Part shown: piece after piece, positions 27,973-38,167 of the stretch
Numbering within the stretch: the first letter of the stretch is position 1
Layout of the letters: every line of letters starts with the position of its first letter
Source of the DNA: Bacteroidales bacterium
GTDB lineage: Bacteria > Bacteroidota > Bacteroidia > Bacteroidales > FEN-979
Reading direction: 5' to 3'
DNA length: 46,308 nt
NCBI GenBank assembly: GCA_025355465.1
Contig: JANXZO010000047.1
Span: 1-46,308 of the forward strand
Made by a program: the position numbers and the translations under genes
Notes under the pieces: generated by a model
Told to the model about the DNA's origin: nothing
Database searches by the model: none
The model's input: only the letters and a program-made list of their open reading frames with translations

Positions 27973-28415
27973 TTAGAAATGTACAGCATATTCCCATCGT
28001 AATTGGTGGTATATTGCTTTAACGGATAACGGGATACTCCTTCGTAAGGTGTTCCGTCAACCATGATATACTTTGAATTGCAGACAGGGCAGTAACAGGT
28101 GATGCCGGAGGTGTCAACCCGCACCTGGGCGCCGGTAATGAGGGGGTCGTAAGGACAGGCTCGTTCAAATGCGGAGAATTCATTAACTGATTTTCTAAAG
28201 ATCAGGATCCCCTTGTACCCCCCCGTAACAGTCTCCCATCCGTTCACGGAATTAAGATGAATATACTGGGTGCCGTTCGGGTTCAGGATGAAATTAACAT
28301 AGACATAGGGAATTTCCGGAGGAGGGGTTTCCTTCTTGCAGGCGACTGTAAATATGCCCGACAGACAAAAAAGGGATATTACCCTAACAGTTAGGCTCCA
28401 AGGATAGGTTTTCAT
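27969..28415 (-). CDS. Rieske-like lipoprotein with altered metal ligands
   Basis: The protein has 148 residues with a lipoprotein signal ending in TVAC (Cys26). The C-terminal half follows the Rieske fold pattern: an A-C-P-Y box, then C-P-V-C-N-S-K-Y followed by [17 protein letters not shown], which parallels the usual C-x-H ... C-P-C-H-G-S-x-F ... G ... P-L-x-x-Y. Both histidine ligands are replaced (Tyr in the first box, Cys in the second), so an ordinary Rieske [2Fe-2S] centre is not expected. Related unnamed lipoproteins seem common in Bacteroidota. Its 3' end overlaps the ahcY stop (convergent) and it is divergent from the next small lipoprotein gene. Function unknown. Confidence 0.7.
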   Translation of the reverse strand: MKTYPWSLTVRVISLFCLSGIFTVACKKETPPPEIPYVYVNFILNPNGTQYIHLNSVNGWETVTGGYKGILIFRKSVNEFSAFERACPYDPLITGAQVRVDTSGITCYCPVCNSKYIMVDGTPYEGVSRYPLKQYTTNYDGNMLYISN

Positions 28416-28509
28416 ACAACAAACTTGGTTAAATTAACGTTTCGATCCTGTTAATATTATAATAAGGTGTATTATTGTGGCTGCAGACGAGATTAAACAA
28501 TGGCAATTT

Positions 28510-28761
28510 ATGAAAGTGTCCACCCGATGGCTCCTCATCGTCCTGATAGCGCTCACTCCTTCATTTTTTTCCTGCTCCCCCAAAGGGACAAATGTAAACC
28601 AAAAAAAAATTGACAGAGAGAGAGCCAAAAAAGATAAGGAAGCACAAAGACAATTCGATCAAGCAATTAGCCGGCATAAGCAGATTCAGACCCGGGAGAC
28701 CAGAGACCGGATGAAGCAGTCGAAAAAGGAGGCAAAAAAGCTTACGCCGATCGAACGCTGA
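28510..28761 (+). CDS. Small lipoprotein with charged helical tail
   Basis: The protein has 83 residues from the ATG at 28510; a GTG at 28477 would put eleven residues ahead of the signal and is less likely. The hydrophobic segment WLLIVLIALTPSFFSC ends in a lipobox-like Cys. After a short linker comes an uninterrupted Lys/Arg/Glu/Gln-rich helix to the end, suited to a single amphipathic or coiled-coil rod. I do not recognise a family. The stand-alone position between divergent and tandem neighbours gives no functional hint. Confidence 0.6.
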   Translation: MKVSTRWLLIVLIALTPSFFSCSPKGTNVNQKKIDRERAKKDKEAQRQFDQAISRHKQIQTRETRDRMKQSKKEAKKLTPIER

Positions 28762-28953
28762 CACTCGTTTTTCAACTCCGGTTTTTCAAGATTGGGCGAT
28801 GGTTTAAAGCGGTTTGTATAATACGTTGCAGACTAATTTAGAATGGTTATATATTTATGTCAAAGTTTTACTGGGGTGGGATTTCATTTCAAATAATTAT
28901 TACTTTTACCACCTTTTAATGCGCATTTATAATCTAACATAAAATTATATGGT

Positions 28954-31900
28954 ATGTTAAGAAATTTACTATTAACTATTGGAGTCGTACTGGCAACCAA
29001 CTTGTTGGTGTTTTCGCAAACCGGGTCTGGAACTCTTAAAGGAAAAATCATTGACAAGCAGACAAAAGAACCGATTTCGTTTGCCAATGTTGTTGTTGAA
29101 GTTGGCGGTGTCCAGGTAGGCGGCTCTACTTCCGATTTTGACGGAAACTTCCAGATCAAACCGGTGCCTCCGGGAAAAGTAGATTTAAAGGCCTCTTTTG
29201 TGGGATACAAACCTTTTATGGTAAAGGGTATTGTAGTTTTTTCTGACAAGATCTCGTTCCAGAATCTCGAGTTGGAAGCCTCCACAACAAACCTCCAGGA
29301 AATAGAAGTTGTCGATTATAAGGTTCCTCTGATCTCCAAAGACCAGACCACTTCCGGTGGTACGGTGACCTCAGAAGAAATTTCAAAGATGGCCAATAAA
29401 TCTGCATCGGCCGTTGCCACAACTGTGGGGGGTGTCACCACCGATGCAAACGGCGGTATCTCCAGTTTACGTGGAGCCCGTACCAGTGGTACTGTTTACT
29501 ACATCGACGGTATGCGCGTTACCGGTAGTAACTCCCTGCCCCAATCAGCCATCGAACAGGTTGAAGTTATTCTTGGTGGTACCCCGGCCGCCTACGGTGA
29601 TGCAACCGGTGGTATTATCAACGTGACCACAAAAGGCCCTTCCAAGGATTTTTCCGGCGGTGTCGATATTCAGACTTCCCAATATCTGGATGCATTCGGG
29701 TATAATCGTTTGGGATTGAACTTTACCGGTCCGCTGATTTCGAAAAAAGATACCGTCCGTGGAACCAAGACCCCCATCATGGGCTTCTTTATTGCCGGCG
29801 ATTTTATCTATCAGAAAGATGGAGCGCCTGCCGCATATCCGCTGTGGAAAGTTACAGATGACATGCAAAATTACCTGAAAACCAATCCGCTCCGTCTTTA
29901 CGGACAAAGTCAGGCAGTCTTCTACAACGCTGAGTTCCTCACCTTTGACCAGATGGAACAAACGAAAAGCACCTTAAATTCAGCCGGAACCAGTATCAAC
30001 GTATCGGGTAAACTTGACTTCCGTATTTCGCCAACGATCAACCTCTCCTTCGGTGGTACTTTCTCATGGTACGACAGTCGTAACTTCAGCTTCGGCAATT
30101 CCCTGATGAACTGGAACTACAACTCACACTCCACAGGTTACACATGGCGTGTTAATGGAAGGTTCACCCAGCGTTTTCCCACCGCTGCCGACAGCAAGTC
30201 TTTTGTTAAGAATATGTACTACTCCATTGGCGCCGACTTTACCCGCACCTATGCAAAAACAGAAGATGCCCAGCACAAGGAAGATTACTTCCGCTATGGC
30301 TATGTCGGTAGTTTTGCTACCCAGACCATCCGGGCCTATACGCCTACGCTGGCCTACGACTCCGTATCCGGAAAATGGGCTCACCTTCAGAATGGTACCC
30401 GCGATACAATCGTCATCTTTAAAGGATCGGATATCAATCCCGAATCATCGAACTGGACAAACCAGTATTACGGTTTCTTTAATGACCCCGCCGGACATTA
30501 CCAGAACCTGGATGAAATCATTGCAGGCCGCGGTCTTGTTAACGGACAAGAACCTGCCTCTCCGTATGGGATTTGGTCGAACATTGGAAATCGTACCAAC
30601 GGTTTTGCGAAAAACACTTCCGACCAGATTGCTGTAAATGCTTCATTTGCGGCCGACTTTGGCAATCATGAAATCCAGCTTGGATTACAGTATCAGCAAC
30701 GTAAAGCTGCCGGCTACAACAATACAGCTACACTTTTCTGGGATGCCATGCGCGGGTTAACCAACTCGCAGCTCCGCGATCTCGATCTTTCGAATCCCCA
30801 GCTTGTTTATCGCGATGGTGTTTTTATGGATACAATTACCTACTTCCGTAAATATGTTCCTGTTCTGCAACGTAATTTCGATATCAACCTCCGTAAAAAA
30901 ATGGGACTCCCTGTTGACGGAACCGACTGGATCGATGTCTTCTCCTACGATTATTCAGGAAATACCATCAATTACTACGATGCAAACATGAAACTCCATA
31001 CCTATACTGGTTCAAGTCCGATCTTCTCAATAGATATGTTCAGTGCCGATGAATTGCTGAATAACGGTTCTCCGCTGGTAGGTTATGCTGGTTATGACTA
31101 TAAGGGAAATAAACTGAACTCACGACCCAGTTTTGATGACTTCTTCAGTGCCAAAGATGCCAACGGAAATTACACCCGCCCCATCGGTGCATATGAACCC
31201 ATCTACATGGCCGGCTATATCCAGGATAAATTTGCTTTTAAAGACCTTATTTTCAACATTGGGGTACGTGTCGACCGCTTCGATGCAAACCAGATGGTAT
31301 TAAAGGATCCCTATCTCTTCTATCCTGCAAAATCGGCAGGTGAAGTGACCGAGCTAAACGGACAGGCAGTGAACCACCCGGGAAACATCGGCAGCGGTTA
31401 CGTGGTGTATGTTGATGATGCAAGCAATCCTTCGTCGATCACGGGTTATCGCAATAATAGCGTATGGTATAATGCAGAAGGAAGCCAGATAACCGACCCC
31501 GTTCGTATTCTCGACCGCGGCAATGGTGTGCAGCCTTACCTGGTTGATCCTTCCAACAAAACGATCACGTCGGGTGTATTCAAGGATTACGAGCCGCAAA
31601 CAAACTGGATGCCGCGTATCTCCTTCTCTTTCCCGATTTCCGACGATGCCTTGTTCTACGCACATTACGACATTCTGACCCAGCGCCCATCCTCGGCCGA
31701 AGTACAGATCGACCCGGTTTCCTATTATTTTATCGGTGTTACCGGAAGTTCAGGAACCATCAACAACCCTGCACTCAAGCCGGAAAAGACGATCGACTAT
31801 GAGTTGGGCTTCCAGCAAAAAATAAATAATGCCTCCTCCCTTAAGTTGGCCGTATTTTATCGCGAAATGCGCGACCAGATCCAGCAGTATCGCCTCTCAG

Positions 31901-32667
31901 GAGCTTATCCCAAAACATATTACTCCTATACCAACATCGACTTTGGAACTGTAAAAGGGTTGACCTTAACTTACGACCTCCGCAGAACAGGAAACGCCCG
32001 AGTTCGGTTTAACTACACCCTGCAGTTTGCTGATGGAACAGGTTCCGACCCGAATGCAGCCAGTACGATCATCCGTACTGACCAGCCGAACCTTCGTACA
32101 CTGAATCCGCTCAACTTCGACCGTCGTCACCAGTTCAATATCAGTCTCGACTACCGCTGGGGAAGTGGCAAAGATTATAACGGACCAGTTATCAACCGCA
32201 AAAAGAAAGGTAAAGCACCGGTGCAGGTCCTGTCAAACTTCGGTGGAAACGTTACCATCACGGGAGGTTCCGGAACTCCGTTTACCAAAACCAGCAGCAT
32301 CCTTCCGTTTGGTGCAATGGGCCCCATCAAGGGTTCTATCAACGGTGCACGTCTGCCCTGGCAATTCCTGATCAACTTCCGCCTCGATAAGGACTTTAAT
32401 TTTGCCCTCAACAAAAAGAAGATGGGTACCATCAACGTCTATGTCGAATTCTCGAATCTCTTAAACACCAAAAACGTAACTGCAGTTTACCCCGCAACGG
32501 GCAGCCCCAGTGACGACGGTTATCTCACTGCACCCGAATGGCAGAATGCAATCAGCCAGCAGGTTGATCCCCAGTCTTACCGCGACCTTTATACAATTCA
32601 GATGGAGAGCCCCTATCGTTACAGCTCGCCGAGGACGATCAGACTGGGTGTTATGTTTAACTTCTAA
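28954..32667 (+). CDS. TonB-dependent receptor with carboxypeptidase-regulatory-like domain
   Basis: The 1,237-residue outer-membrane protein has a signal peptide (to about residue 22, VFSQ) and a CarboxypepD_reg-like beta-sandwich (GKIIDKQTKEPISFANVVVE to about 110). A plug follows with GTVYYIDGMRVTGSNSLPQ and the typical IEQVEVILGGTPAAYGDATGGIINVTTK segment, then a long barrel ending in a C-terminal phenylalanine (RLGVMFNF), as outer-membrane barrels do. It is not an obvious SusC/RagA protein: the usual SusC-type signature is absent and no SusD gene follows. It starts a three-gene unit with the 1,406-residue exported protein and the PorV/PorQ-like protein. The substrate is unknown. Confidence 0.92.
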   Translation: MLRNLLLTIGVVLATNLLVFSQTGSGTLKGKIIDKQTKEPISFANVVVEVGGVQVGGSTSDFDGNFQIKPVPPGKVDLKASFVGYKPFMVKGIVVFSDKISFQNLELEASTTNLQEIEVVDYKVPLISKDQTTSGGTVTSEEISKMANKSASAVATTVGGVTTDANGGISSLRGARTSGTVYYIDGMRVTGSNSLPQSAIEQVEVILGGTPAAYGDATGGIINVTTKGPSKDFSGGVDIQTSQYLDAFGYNRLGLNFTGPLISKKDTVRGTKTPIMGFFIAGDFIYQKDGAPAAYPLWKVTDDMQNYLKTNPLRLYGQSQAVFYNAEFLTFDQMEQTKSTLNSAGTSINVSGKLDFRISPTINLSFGGTFSWYDSRNFSFGNSLMNWNYNSHSTGYTWRVNGRFTQRFPTAADSKSFVKNMYYSIGADFTRTYAKTEDAQHKEDYFRYGYVGSFATQTIRAYTPTLAYDSVSGKWAHLQNGTRDTIVIFKGSDINPESSNWTNQYYGFFNDPAGHYQNLDEIIAGRGLVNGQEPASPYGIWSNIGNRTNGFAKNTSDQIAVNASFAADFGNHEIQLGLQYQQRKAAGYNNTATLFWDAMRGLTNSQLRDLDLSNPQLVYRDGVFMDTITYFRKYVPVLQRNFDINLRKKMGLPVDGTDWIDVFSYDYSGNTINYYDANMKLHTYTGSSPIFSIDMFSADELLNNGSPLVGYAGYDYKGNKLNSRPSFDDFFSAKDANGNYTRPIGAYEPIYMAGYIQDKFAFKDLIFNIGVRVDRFDANQMVLKDPYLFYPAKSAGEVTELNGQAVNHPGNIGSGYVVYVDDASNPSSITGYRNNSVWYNAEGSQITDPVRILDRGNGVQPYLVDPSNKTITSGVFKDYEPQTNWMPRISFSFPISDDALFYAHYDILTQRPSSAEVQIDPVSYYFIGVTGSSGTINNPALKPEKTIDYELGFQQKINNASSLKLAVFYREMRDQIQQYRLSGAYPKTYYSYTNIDFGTVKGLTLTYDLRRTGNARVRFNYTLQFADGTGSDPNAASTIIRTDQPNLRTLNPLNFDRRHQFNISLDYRWGSGKDYNGPVINRKKKGKAPVQVLSNFGGNVTITGGSGTPFTKTSSILPFGAMGPIKGSINGARLPWQFLINFRLDKDFNFALNKKKMGTINVYVEFSNLLNTKNVTAVYPATGSPSDDGYLTAPEWQNAISQQVDPQSYRDLYTIQMESPYRYSSPRTIRLGVMFNF

Positions 32668-32726
32668 TTCGGTGTAAACTGATGGTAACGAGAATAAATT
32701 CCAGATTGATAATAAATAATACAACT

Positions 32727-35700
32727 ATGAAAAATATACTTCGCTTTTTAGTGATTGGATTCTGCTGCCTGTTGATAAGCAATGTCATTTTAGCAGAAGA
32801 AGTTCACAGAGTTGGTACAAAAAGCACCAATACCATCAAGGAGATTGCTGCCGGCTGTGAATCCGGTTCGCAATACAAATACCTTGATATAAATAACGTT
32901 CGCACCCTGATGTATTCCTATGGAAACGGATGGTTCCTTGAAAATGCGGAGTATGAAATTCCTAAAGGTTCCAAGAAGACCTCCCTGTTTTCAACGGCTC
33001 TCTGGATCGGGGGTATTGACGTAAACAACAACCTGAAACTTGCCGCTTACCGATATGGTCAGGGCCCGACAGGTGGTACAGCCCATACCAAAAATGACTT
33101 CTGGCCCGGTCCGCTTACTGTTGACGGAACTGCTGCTGTTGATGCGGAAACCTGTGCGAAGTATGATAAACTTTACCCGATTACACGGGCAGAAGTTCAG
33201 GAGTTTCTTGCGTGGTATGAGAATCAGGCTGAGTATCCCAACTATCAGATCCCGAAATCGATCCTCGACTGGCCGGCCCATGGAGATCGTTCCAAACAAC
33301 AGGCCTATTACCTGGCTCCTTTCTTCGACAACAAAGGTGATGGTATCTACGATCCACGCGATGGAGACTACCCTTATTATGACCTTGGTAACACACTTTG
33401 CCCGAAATTCCTGAAACCAGGAGAACGTCAGGCTCGCGCCAAGCTCCGTAATGGGGAACCTGATGATACATTGGGTATCCTCGTCGACCAAGTTTTAAAA
33501 GGCGACCAGACGATCTGGAGTGTTTACAACGATAAAGGAAATTACCATTCAGAAACGACAGGAGAACCCATCGGTCTGGAAATTCGTTCGCAATATTTTG
33601 CATTCGCTACGAACGACGAAATAAATAACATGACGTTCTACTCCTACGAAGTTATCAACCGTTCCACCTATACCCTCACCGGTACCTATTTCAGTCAGTG
33701 GGTTGACCCCGACCTGGGTTATGCCAACGATGACTATGTGGGATGCGACGTAAAACGCGGACTGGGTTATTGTTACAATGGTACTCCCGTTGACGGAACC
33801 GGTCAGTTCTACGCTTACGGTGCCCATCCTCCTGCAGTAGGTATTGACTTCTTCCAGGGACCTTACATGGATGCTGATAACAGGGATAACCCCAGATTTA
33901 CAGGCGATTGCTCAATTGTGTCCAGCGAATTCCCACTCGACCAGATGGCCATCAACGGCGTAAATTTCGGTGATGGAATCGTTGATAATGAACGTTATGG
34001 GATGCGCCGCTTCGTTTATCACAACAACAGCAATGCCGGGGTTCCCAACTACATGACCGACCCCAACTATGCTCCTGAATATTACCTCTTCCTCAGAGGT
34101 ATCTGGAAAGATAACACCAAGATGGAATACGGCGGTAACGCTAACAGATCGGCCGGTGCCTATGGACCTGCCTGCGACTTCATGTTCCCAGGTGATTCCG
34201 ATCCCTGCGATTGGGGTACCGGAGGTCAACCTCCCAACGGACCAAAATACTGGAGTGAGGTCACTGCCAAGAACAACCCACAGGACCGCCGTTTTATGCA
34301 GTCGGCCGGCCCCTTCACCCTCAACCCCGGAGCCTGTAACTATATTACTGTAGGTATCCCCTGGGCACGTTCGGTTTCAGGAACTCCGCTGGAGTCTGTT
34401 GAGCTTCTTCGTATTGTTGATGATAAATGTCAGAGTCTCTTCGACAACTGCTTTGCTGTACTAAACGGTCCCAATGCTCCTGACCTTACCATTGAGGAGA
34501 TGGATAAGGAATTGTTAATTTATATTTCCAACCGCAGAACCAACGACAAGGGAAACAACTACCAGGAAAAATATTTCGAATTTGATCCGAATATCCCAAA
34601 TCCTGATACCCTTCCGCACAATAAACGCAACGACTCGTTGTATCACTTTGAAGGGTACCAGATCTATCAGTTGAAAGACGCTACCGTTTCGGCAGCTGAT
34701 ATTGATGATGCCAGTAAATCGCGCCTTGTTGCACAATGTGATATTCAGAACGGCATCAAGAAACTTGTGAACTGGACATTTGATCAGAACCTCGGGGGTA
34801 ATGTTGGTCAGGTAATGGTCGAAGGCGCCAATATTGGTATTCGCCATTCATTTGTATTTAACACGGATAAGTTTGCCACCGGAGATGAGAATCTGATCAA
34901 CCACAAACAATATTATTATGTGGCTGTTTCCTATGCATACAACGAATTCAAAAAATACAACCCCAATGAAGTTACCGGACTCGACGGACAGAAGAAACCT
35001 TACCTGAGAGGCCGCAGCAACATTAAGGTTTACACTGCCATTCCGCATATTCCTGTCGGACAGGTTATTCGTTCAGGATATGGTGAAAGTCCTGTGATCA
35101 CCCGTATCCAGGGTCAGGGCAACGGAGGAATGACGCTCTTCCTGTCTTCCGCAACCCGCACAGAGATTCTTTCCAAACCCCCTGCGGATTCATTAAATAC
35201 CTATGGCGGCCCGGATTATCCGATCTCCTACAATCCTACTTACGTTGAAAATGGTGGGCCGCTGAAGGTTCGTGTAATTGACCCGCTCAATGTGATCAAC
35301 GGTGAGTATTCAGTTAAATTTGATTCCATGGTTGCGGGTCCGGCAAATAAGCCGTTCACCAACCCTTCCATTCTATTTGGAAAATGGACGCTTATCGACA
35401 ATAAAACCGGTAAAGTGTACCGGGCAGATACCACTACCATCTATCCTTACGAGCAGCTATTCCTCGACCTTGGACTGGCGTTGACAATCAACCAGGTTCC
35501 TAATCCCGGAGATACACTTCCTGACGGAACAGTGTCGGATAATAACGGACTCCTGTGGGCTCCTGCGGCTGTTTATGAAGACAGTACCAGGGCATGGTTG
35601 GCTGGCGTTCCTGACTACGATATCCCTGCCTCCTTCTTTAACTGGATCAGGTCCGGAACTTACAAAGGTGCCGAGTCGAGTTTCTACGACTGGGATATGG

Positions 35701-36947
35701 GTTCAAACCATCCTTGGGACCCCAATAAAAACTACCAGAAAATTCAGCGTGGAACAGTTGCTCCATATGCACTGTGCGCCTATCCGGAGCAGAACCCGAT
35801 GGGACCTGCCTACAACAAGTTTTCAAAACAGATTGCAACCATGGATAACATCGGAAGTGTCGACATCATTCTCACCCCCGATAAAAATCTCTGGACACGC
35901 TGCCCGGTAATTGAACTCTGTCCCGACGATTCACTGTCGCAGGGGCATGCGAAAGCATTTGATTTCCGGAATGCTCCATCCGTTAATGCATATGGTGAAA
36001 TTGGTAAGTCAAGCTCAAATCCGCTGGAAAATTCAAACTATATCAGTGAAACAGGGATGGGTTGGTTCCCGGGTTATGCCATCAACATTGAAACCGGGGA
36101 ACGGCTAAACCTGATGTTTGGTGAGAATTCCTGGCTTGTTGCAGACAACGGTCGCGACATGCTTTGGAATCCCAGCACAAGGGTTATGGACGCCTCAGGA
36201 ACCGCAGTTTTCGGGGGGATGCATTATGTGTATGTGATGAACCATAAGTCATTTACCGTACAGCAAATACAACTTGATTTCCCGGCTTATGATGCCGGAG
36301 CTTATCTCCGCTCACACCTGATGATTAGTCCGGCGATGGTTTACAAATCGTATTCCTATGGAACGGCCATGTATACCAGCATCCCGCTGGCTATTCAGGG
36401 CCAGGAATGGCTGAGTAACGCGGCAGCTATCTATATCCGTGTTTCAAAGCCCTATCAGCAATACTATTCGCTGCCATTGCCAAAGGATTCGAAGGATACC
36501 CTGAACAAGAACTGGCCGATGTATACTTTTAATACCTCGACCATCTCCACGTCCAAGGATAATCCTGACAAGGCGACCACTGATCTCGACCTGATCAATG
36601 TTGTTCCGAATCCTTATTATGCATATGATGATTACGAAAGAAACCAGCTTGACAATCGTATAAAGATCGTTAACCTGCCAACCAAGTGTACAATCACAAT
36701 ATTCGATATGAGTGGAACCATGATCCGCCAGTATATTGTCGATAAATCCGGTATTCCTGAACCCAGATCCTCCAATGCCGGGTTAAATACCGACTCGAAA
36801 ACTTCCATCGACTGGGATCTGAAGAATTTCTCCGGCATTCCTATCGCCGGCGGAGTTTACCTGATTCATGTAAAAGCTGATGGACTTGGCGAAAGGACTT
36901 TGAAATGGTTCGGAATATTGCGGCCTGTTGACTTGAATTCATTATAA
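32727..36947 (+). CDS. Large exported protein with C-terminal FlgD/T9SS-like Ig domain
   Basis: The protein has 1,406 residues from the ATG at 32727, which begins a clean signal peptide (KNILRFLVIGFCCLLISNVILA). The body is rich in aromatic residues, Asn, Gly and Asp, with TALWIGGID, FFDNKGDGIYDPRDGDYP and WDMGSNHPWDP segments, but has no enzyme motif that I recognise. The last 115 residues form an Ig-like unit (VVPNPYYAYDDYE ... ITIFDMSGTMIRQY ... IPIAGGVYLIHVKADG) like FlgD-type and T9SS sorting domains, though it continues past the usual end with LRPVDLNSL. It lies 59 bp after the receptor gene and just before the PorV/PorQ-like gene, suggesting a partner exported to the surface. Function unknown. 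Confidence 0.8.
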   Translation: MKNILRFLVIGFCCLLISNVILAEEVHRVGTKSTNTIKEIAAGCESGSQYKYLDINNVRTLMYSYGNGWFLENAEYEIPKGSKKTSLFSTALWIGGIDVNNNLKLAAYRYGQGPTGGTAHTKNDFWPGPLTVDGTAAVDAETCAKYDKLYPITRAEVQEFLAWYENQAEYPNYQIPKSILDWPAHGDRSKQQAYYLAPFFDNKGDGIYDPRDGDYPYYDLGNTLCPKFLKPGERQARAKLRNGEPDDTLGILVDQVLKGDQTIWSVYNDKGNYHSETTGEPIGLEIRSQYFAFATNDEINNMTFYSYEVINRSTYTLTGTYFSQWVDPDLGYANDDYVGCDVKRGLGYCYNGTPVDGTGQFYAYGAHPPAVGIDFFQGPYMDADNRDNPRFTGDCSIVSSEFPLDQMAINGVNFGDGIVDNERYGMRRFVYHNNSNAGVPNYMTDPNYAPEYYLFLRGIWKDNTKMEYGGNANRSAGAYGPACDFMFPGDSDPCDWGTGGQPPNGPKYWSEVTAKNNPQDRRFMQSAGPFTLNPGACNYITVGIPWARSVSGTPLESVELLRIVDDKCQSLFDNCFAVLNGPNAPDLTIEEMDKELLIYISNRRTNDKGNNYQEKYFEFDPNIPNPDTLPHNKRNDSLYHFEGYQIYQLKDATVSAADIDDASKSRLVAQCDIQNGIKKLVNWTFDQNLGGNVGQVMVEGANIGIRHSFVFNTDKFATGDENLINHKQYYYVAVSYAYNEFKKYNPNEVTGLDGQKKPYLRGRSNIKVYTAIPHIPVGQVIRSGYGESPVITRIQGQGNGGMTLFLSSATRTEILSKPPADSLNTYGGPDYPISYNPTYVENGGPLKVRVIDPLNVINGEYSVKFDSMVAGPANKPFTNPSILFGKWTLIDNKTGKVYRADTTTIYPYEQLFLDLGLALTINQVPNPGDTLPDGTVSDNNGLLWAPAAVYEDSTRAWLAGVPDYDIPASFFNWIRSGTYKGAESSFYDWDMGSNHPWDPNKNYQKIQRGTVAPYALCAYPEQNPMGPAYNKFSKQIATMDNIGSVDIILTPDKNLWTRCPVIELCPDDSLSQGHAKAFDFRNAPSVNAYGEIGKSSSNPLENSNYISETGMGWFPGYAINIETGERLNLMFGENSWLVADNGRDMLWNPSTRVMDASGTAVFGGMHYVYVMNHKSFTVQQIQLDFPAYDAGAYLRSHLMISPAMVYKSYSYGTAMYTSIPLAIQGQEWLSNAAAIYIRVSKPYQQYYSLPLPKDSKDTLNKNWPMYTFNTSTISTSKDNPDKATTDLDLINVVPNPYYAYDDYERNQLDNRIKIVNLPTKCTITIFDMSGTMIRQYIVDKSGIPEPRSSNAGLNTDSKTSIDWDLKNFSGIPIAGGVYLIHVKADGLGERTLKWFGILRPVDLNSL

Positions 36948-36994
36948 TGGTTTGTACGGTTCATAACAAGATAACAATAAAAAATACCCGGATT

Positions 36995-38071
36995 ATGAAA
37001 AAAATATATAGCTGCTTCATCGCAATTTTCTTGATGGGATTGGTTGTCGTTCCGCTGGACAAGGTTACAGCAGGGAACAAAGACCGGTCCGGGCAGGCTG
37101 GCGCTTCTGAATTACTTATCAATCCCTGGGCACGCAGCTCCGGTTGGGGAAATGTAAGCACTTCCTGTGGTCAGGGGCTTGAAGCTCTTTTTACCAATGT
37201 TGCCGGCACAGGTTTCACCAAGGGTACCGAAATCATCTTCACGTATACCAACTGGCTCAAAGGATCCGGAGTAAATGTGATGGCTTTTGGTTTAAGCCAG
37301 AAGCTGGGGACCCATGGCGGAGTTTTGACGGTTGCCATCATGAACATGAACTTCGGTGAGATCAACATCACAACCACAAATTCACCGGAGGGCGGCTTAG
37401 GCACCTTTAAACCCAGCTACCTGAATATTAACCTGGCCTATGCAAAGGCGTTCTCCAATAGCATCTACGGAGGTATTAATATCAAAATCATCAACGAATC
37501 CATCTCTGATGCCAGCGCCACAGGAATCGCGCTTGATGCGGGTATTCAATATGTAACCGGGGAAAAGGATCAGATCAAGTTTGGGATTGCACTGAAGAAT
37601 GTTGGTGCACCGATGAAGTTCAGCGGCGACGGCCTCTCATTCCGCGGTATCATTCCCGGACACGGAAATGACAACGAACAGTTTACCGTTGAACAGCGGT
37701 CGGCCGACTATGAGCTACCGGCAACCCTGCGCATTGGAGCTTCTTACGACTTCCTCATTGGCGAGATGCACCGCATTACCCTTGCCGGAAATTTTGCCTC
37801 CAACTCATTTACAAAAGACCAGTTTTCACTCGGTCTTGAGTATGGCCTTAAATATTATTTTATGGTCAGGGCTGGCTATACCTACCAGGATGGTATGTTC
37901 AACAGCAATGTTTCCGACCGTGGCAACGTATTCACCGGACCAAGTGCTGGTTTCACGGTTTCGGTTCCGTTTAGCAAGGAGAAGGAAACCGGCATCTCGA
38001 TCGATTACTCATACAGGGCTACCAATCCATTCCAGGGAACCCATAGCGTAGGTTTAAAACTTAACTTTTAG
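36995..38071 (+). CDS. PorV/PorQ-family outer-membrane protein
   Basis: The protein has 358 residues from the ATG at 36995; an upstream ATG at 36947 overlaps the previous stop and would put a non-signal-like stretch first. It has a signal peptide, then the family's start (GASELLINPWARSSGWGNVSTSCGQGLEAL), internal strands such as LSYAKAF-like NLAYAKAFSNSIYGGI, and a terminal strand SVGLKLNF ending in Phe. PorV and PorQ act in late T9SS steps (substrate shuttling and C-terminal signal processing). This copy, beside a receptor and a candidate exported substrate, is more likely a paralogue dedicated to its neighbours than the housekeeping PorV. That reading is inference. A terminator follows. Confidence 0.85.
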   Translation: MKKIYSCFIAIFLMGLVVVPLDKVTAGNKDRSGQAGASELLINPWARSSGWGNVSTSCGQGLEALFTNVAGTGFTKGTEIIFTYTNWLKGSGVNVMAFGLSQKLGTHGGVLTVAIMNMNFGEINITTTNSPEGGLGTFKPSYLNINLAYAKAFSNSIYGGINIKIINESISDASATGIALDAGIQYVTGEKDQIKFGIALKNVGAPMKFSGDGLSFRGIIPGHGNDNEQFTVEQRSADYELPATLRIGASYDFLIGEMHRITLAGNFASNSFTKDQFSLGLEYGLKYYFMVRAGYTYQDGMFNSNVSDRGNVFTGPSAGFTVSVPFSKEKETGISIDYSYRATNPFQGTHSVGLKLNF

Positions 38072-38110
38072 TCGCGCTCAGGAGAGTTTTCATTAACTTC
38101 GTTTCTTTAA

Positions 38111-38140
38111 GCAAAAGGACCCTTAGAAAGGGTCTTTTGC
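38111..38140 (+). terminator. Intrinsic terminator after the outer-membrane cassette
   Basis: GCAAAAGGACCCTT pairs with AAGGGTCTTTTGC, with one bulged G, and is followed by a T-rich stretch. It separates the PorV/PorQ-like gene from greA. Confidence 0.75.
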
Positions 38141-38167
38141 CTTATTATAACAACAAATTTACCGGAT

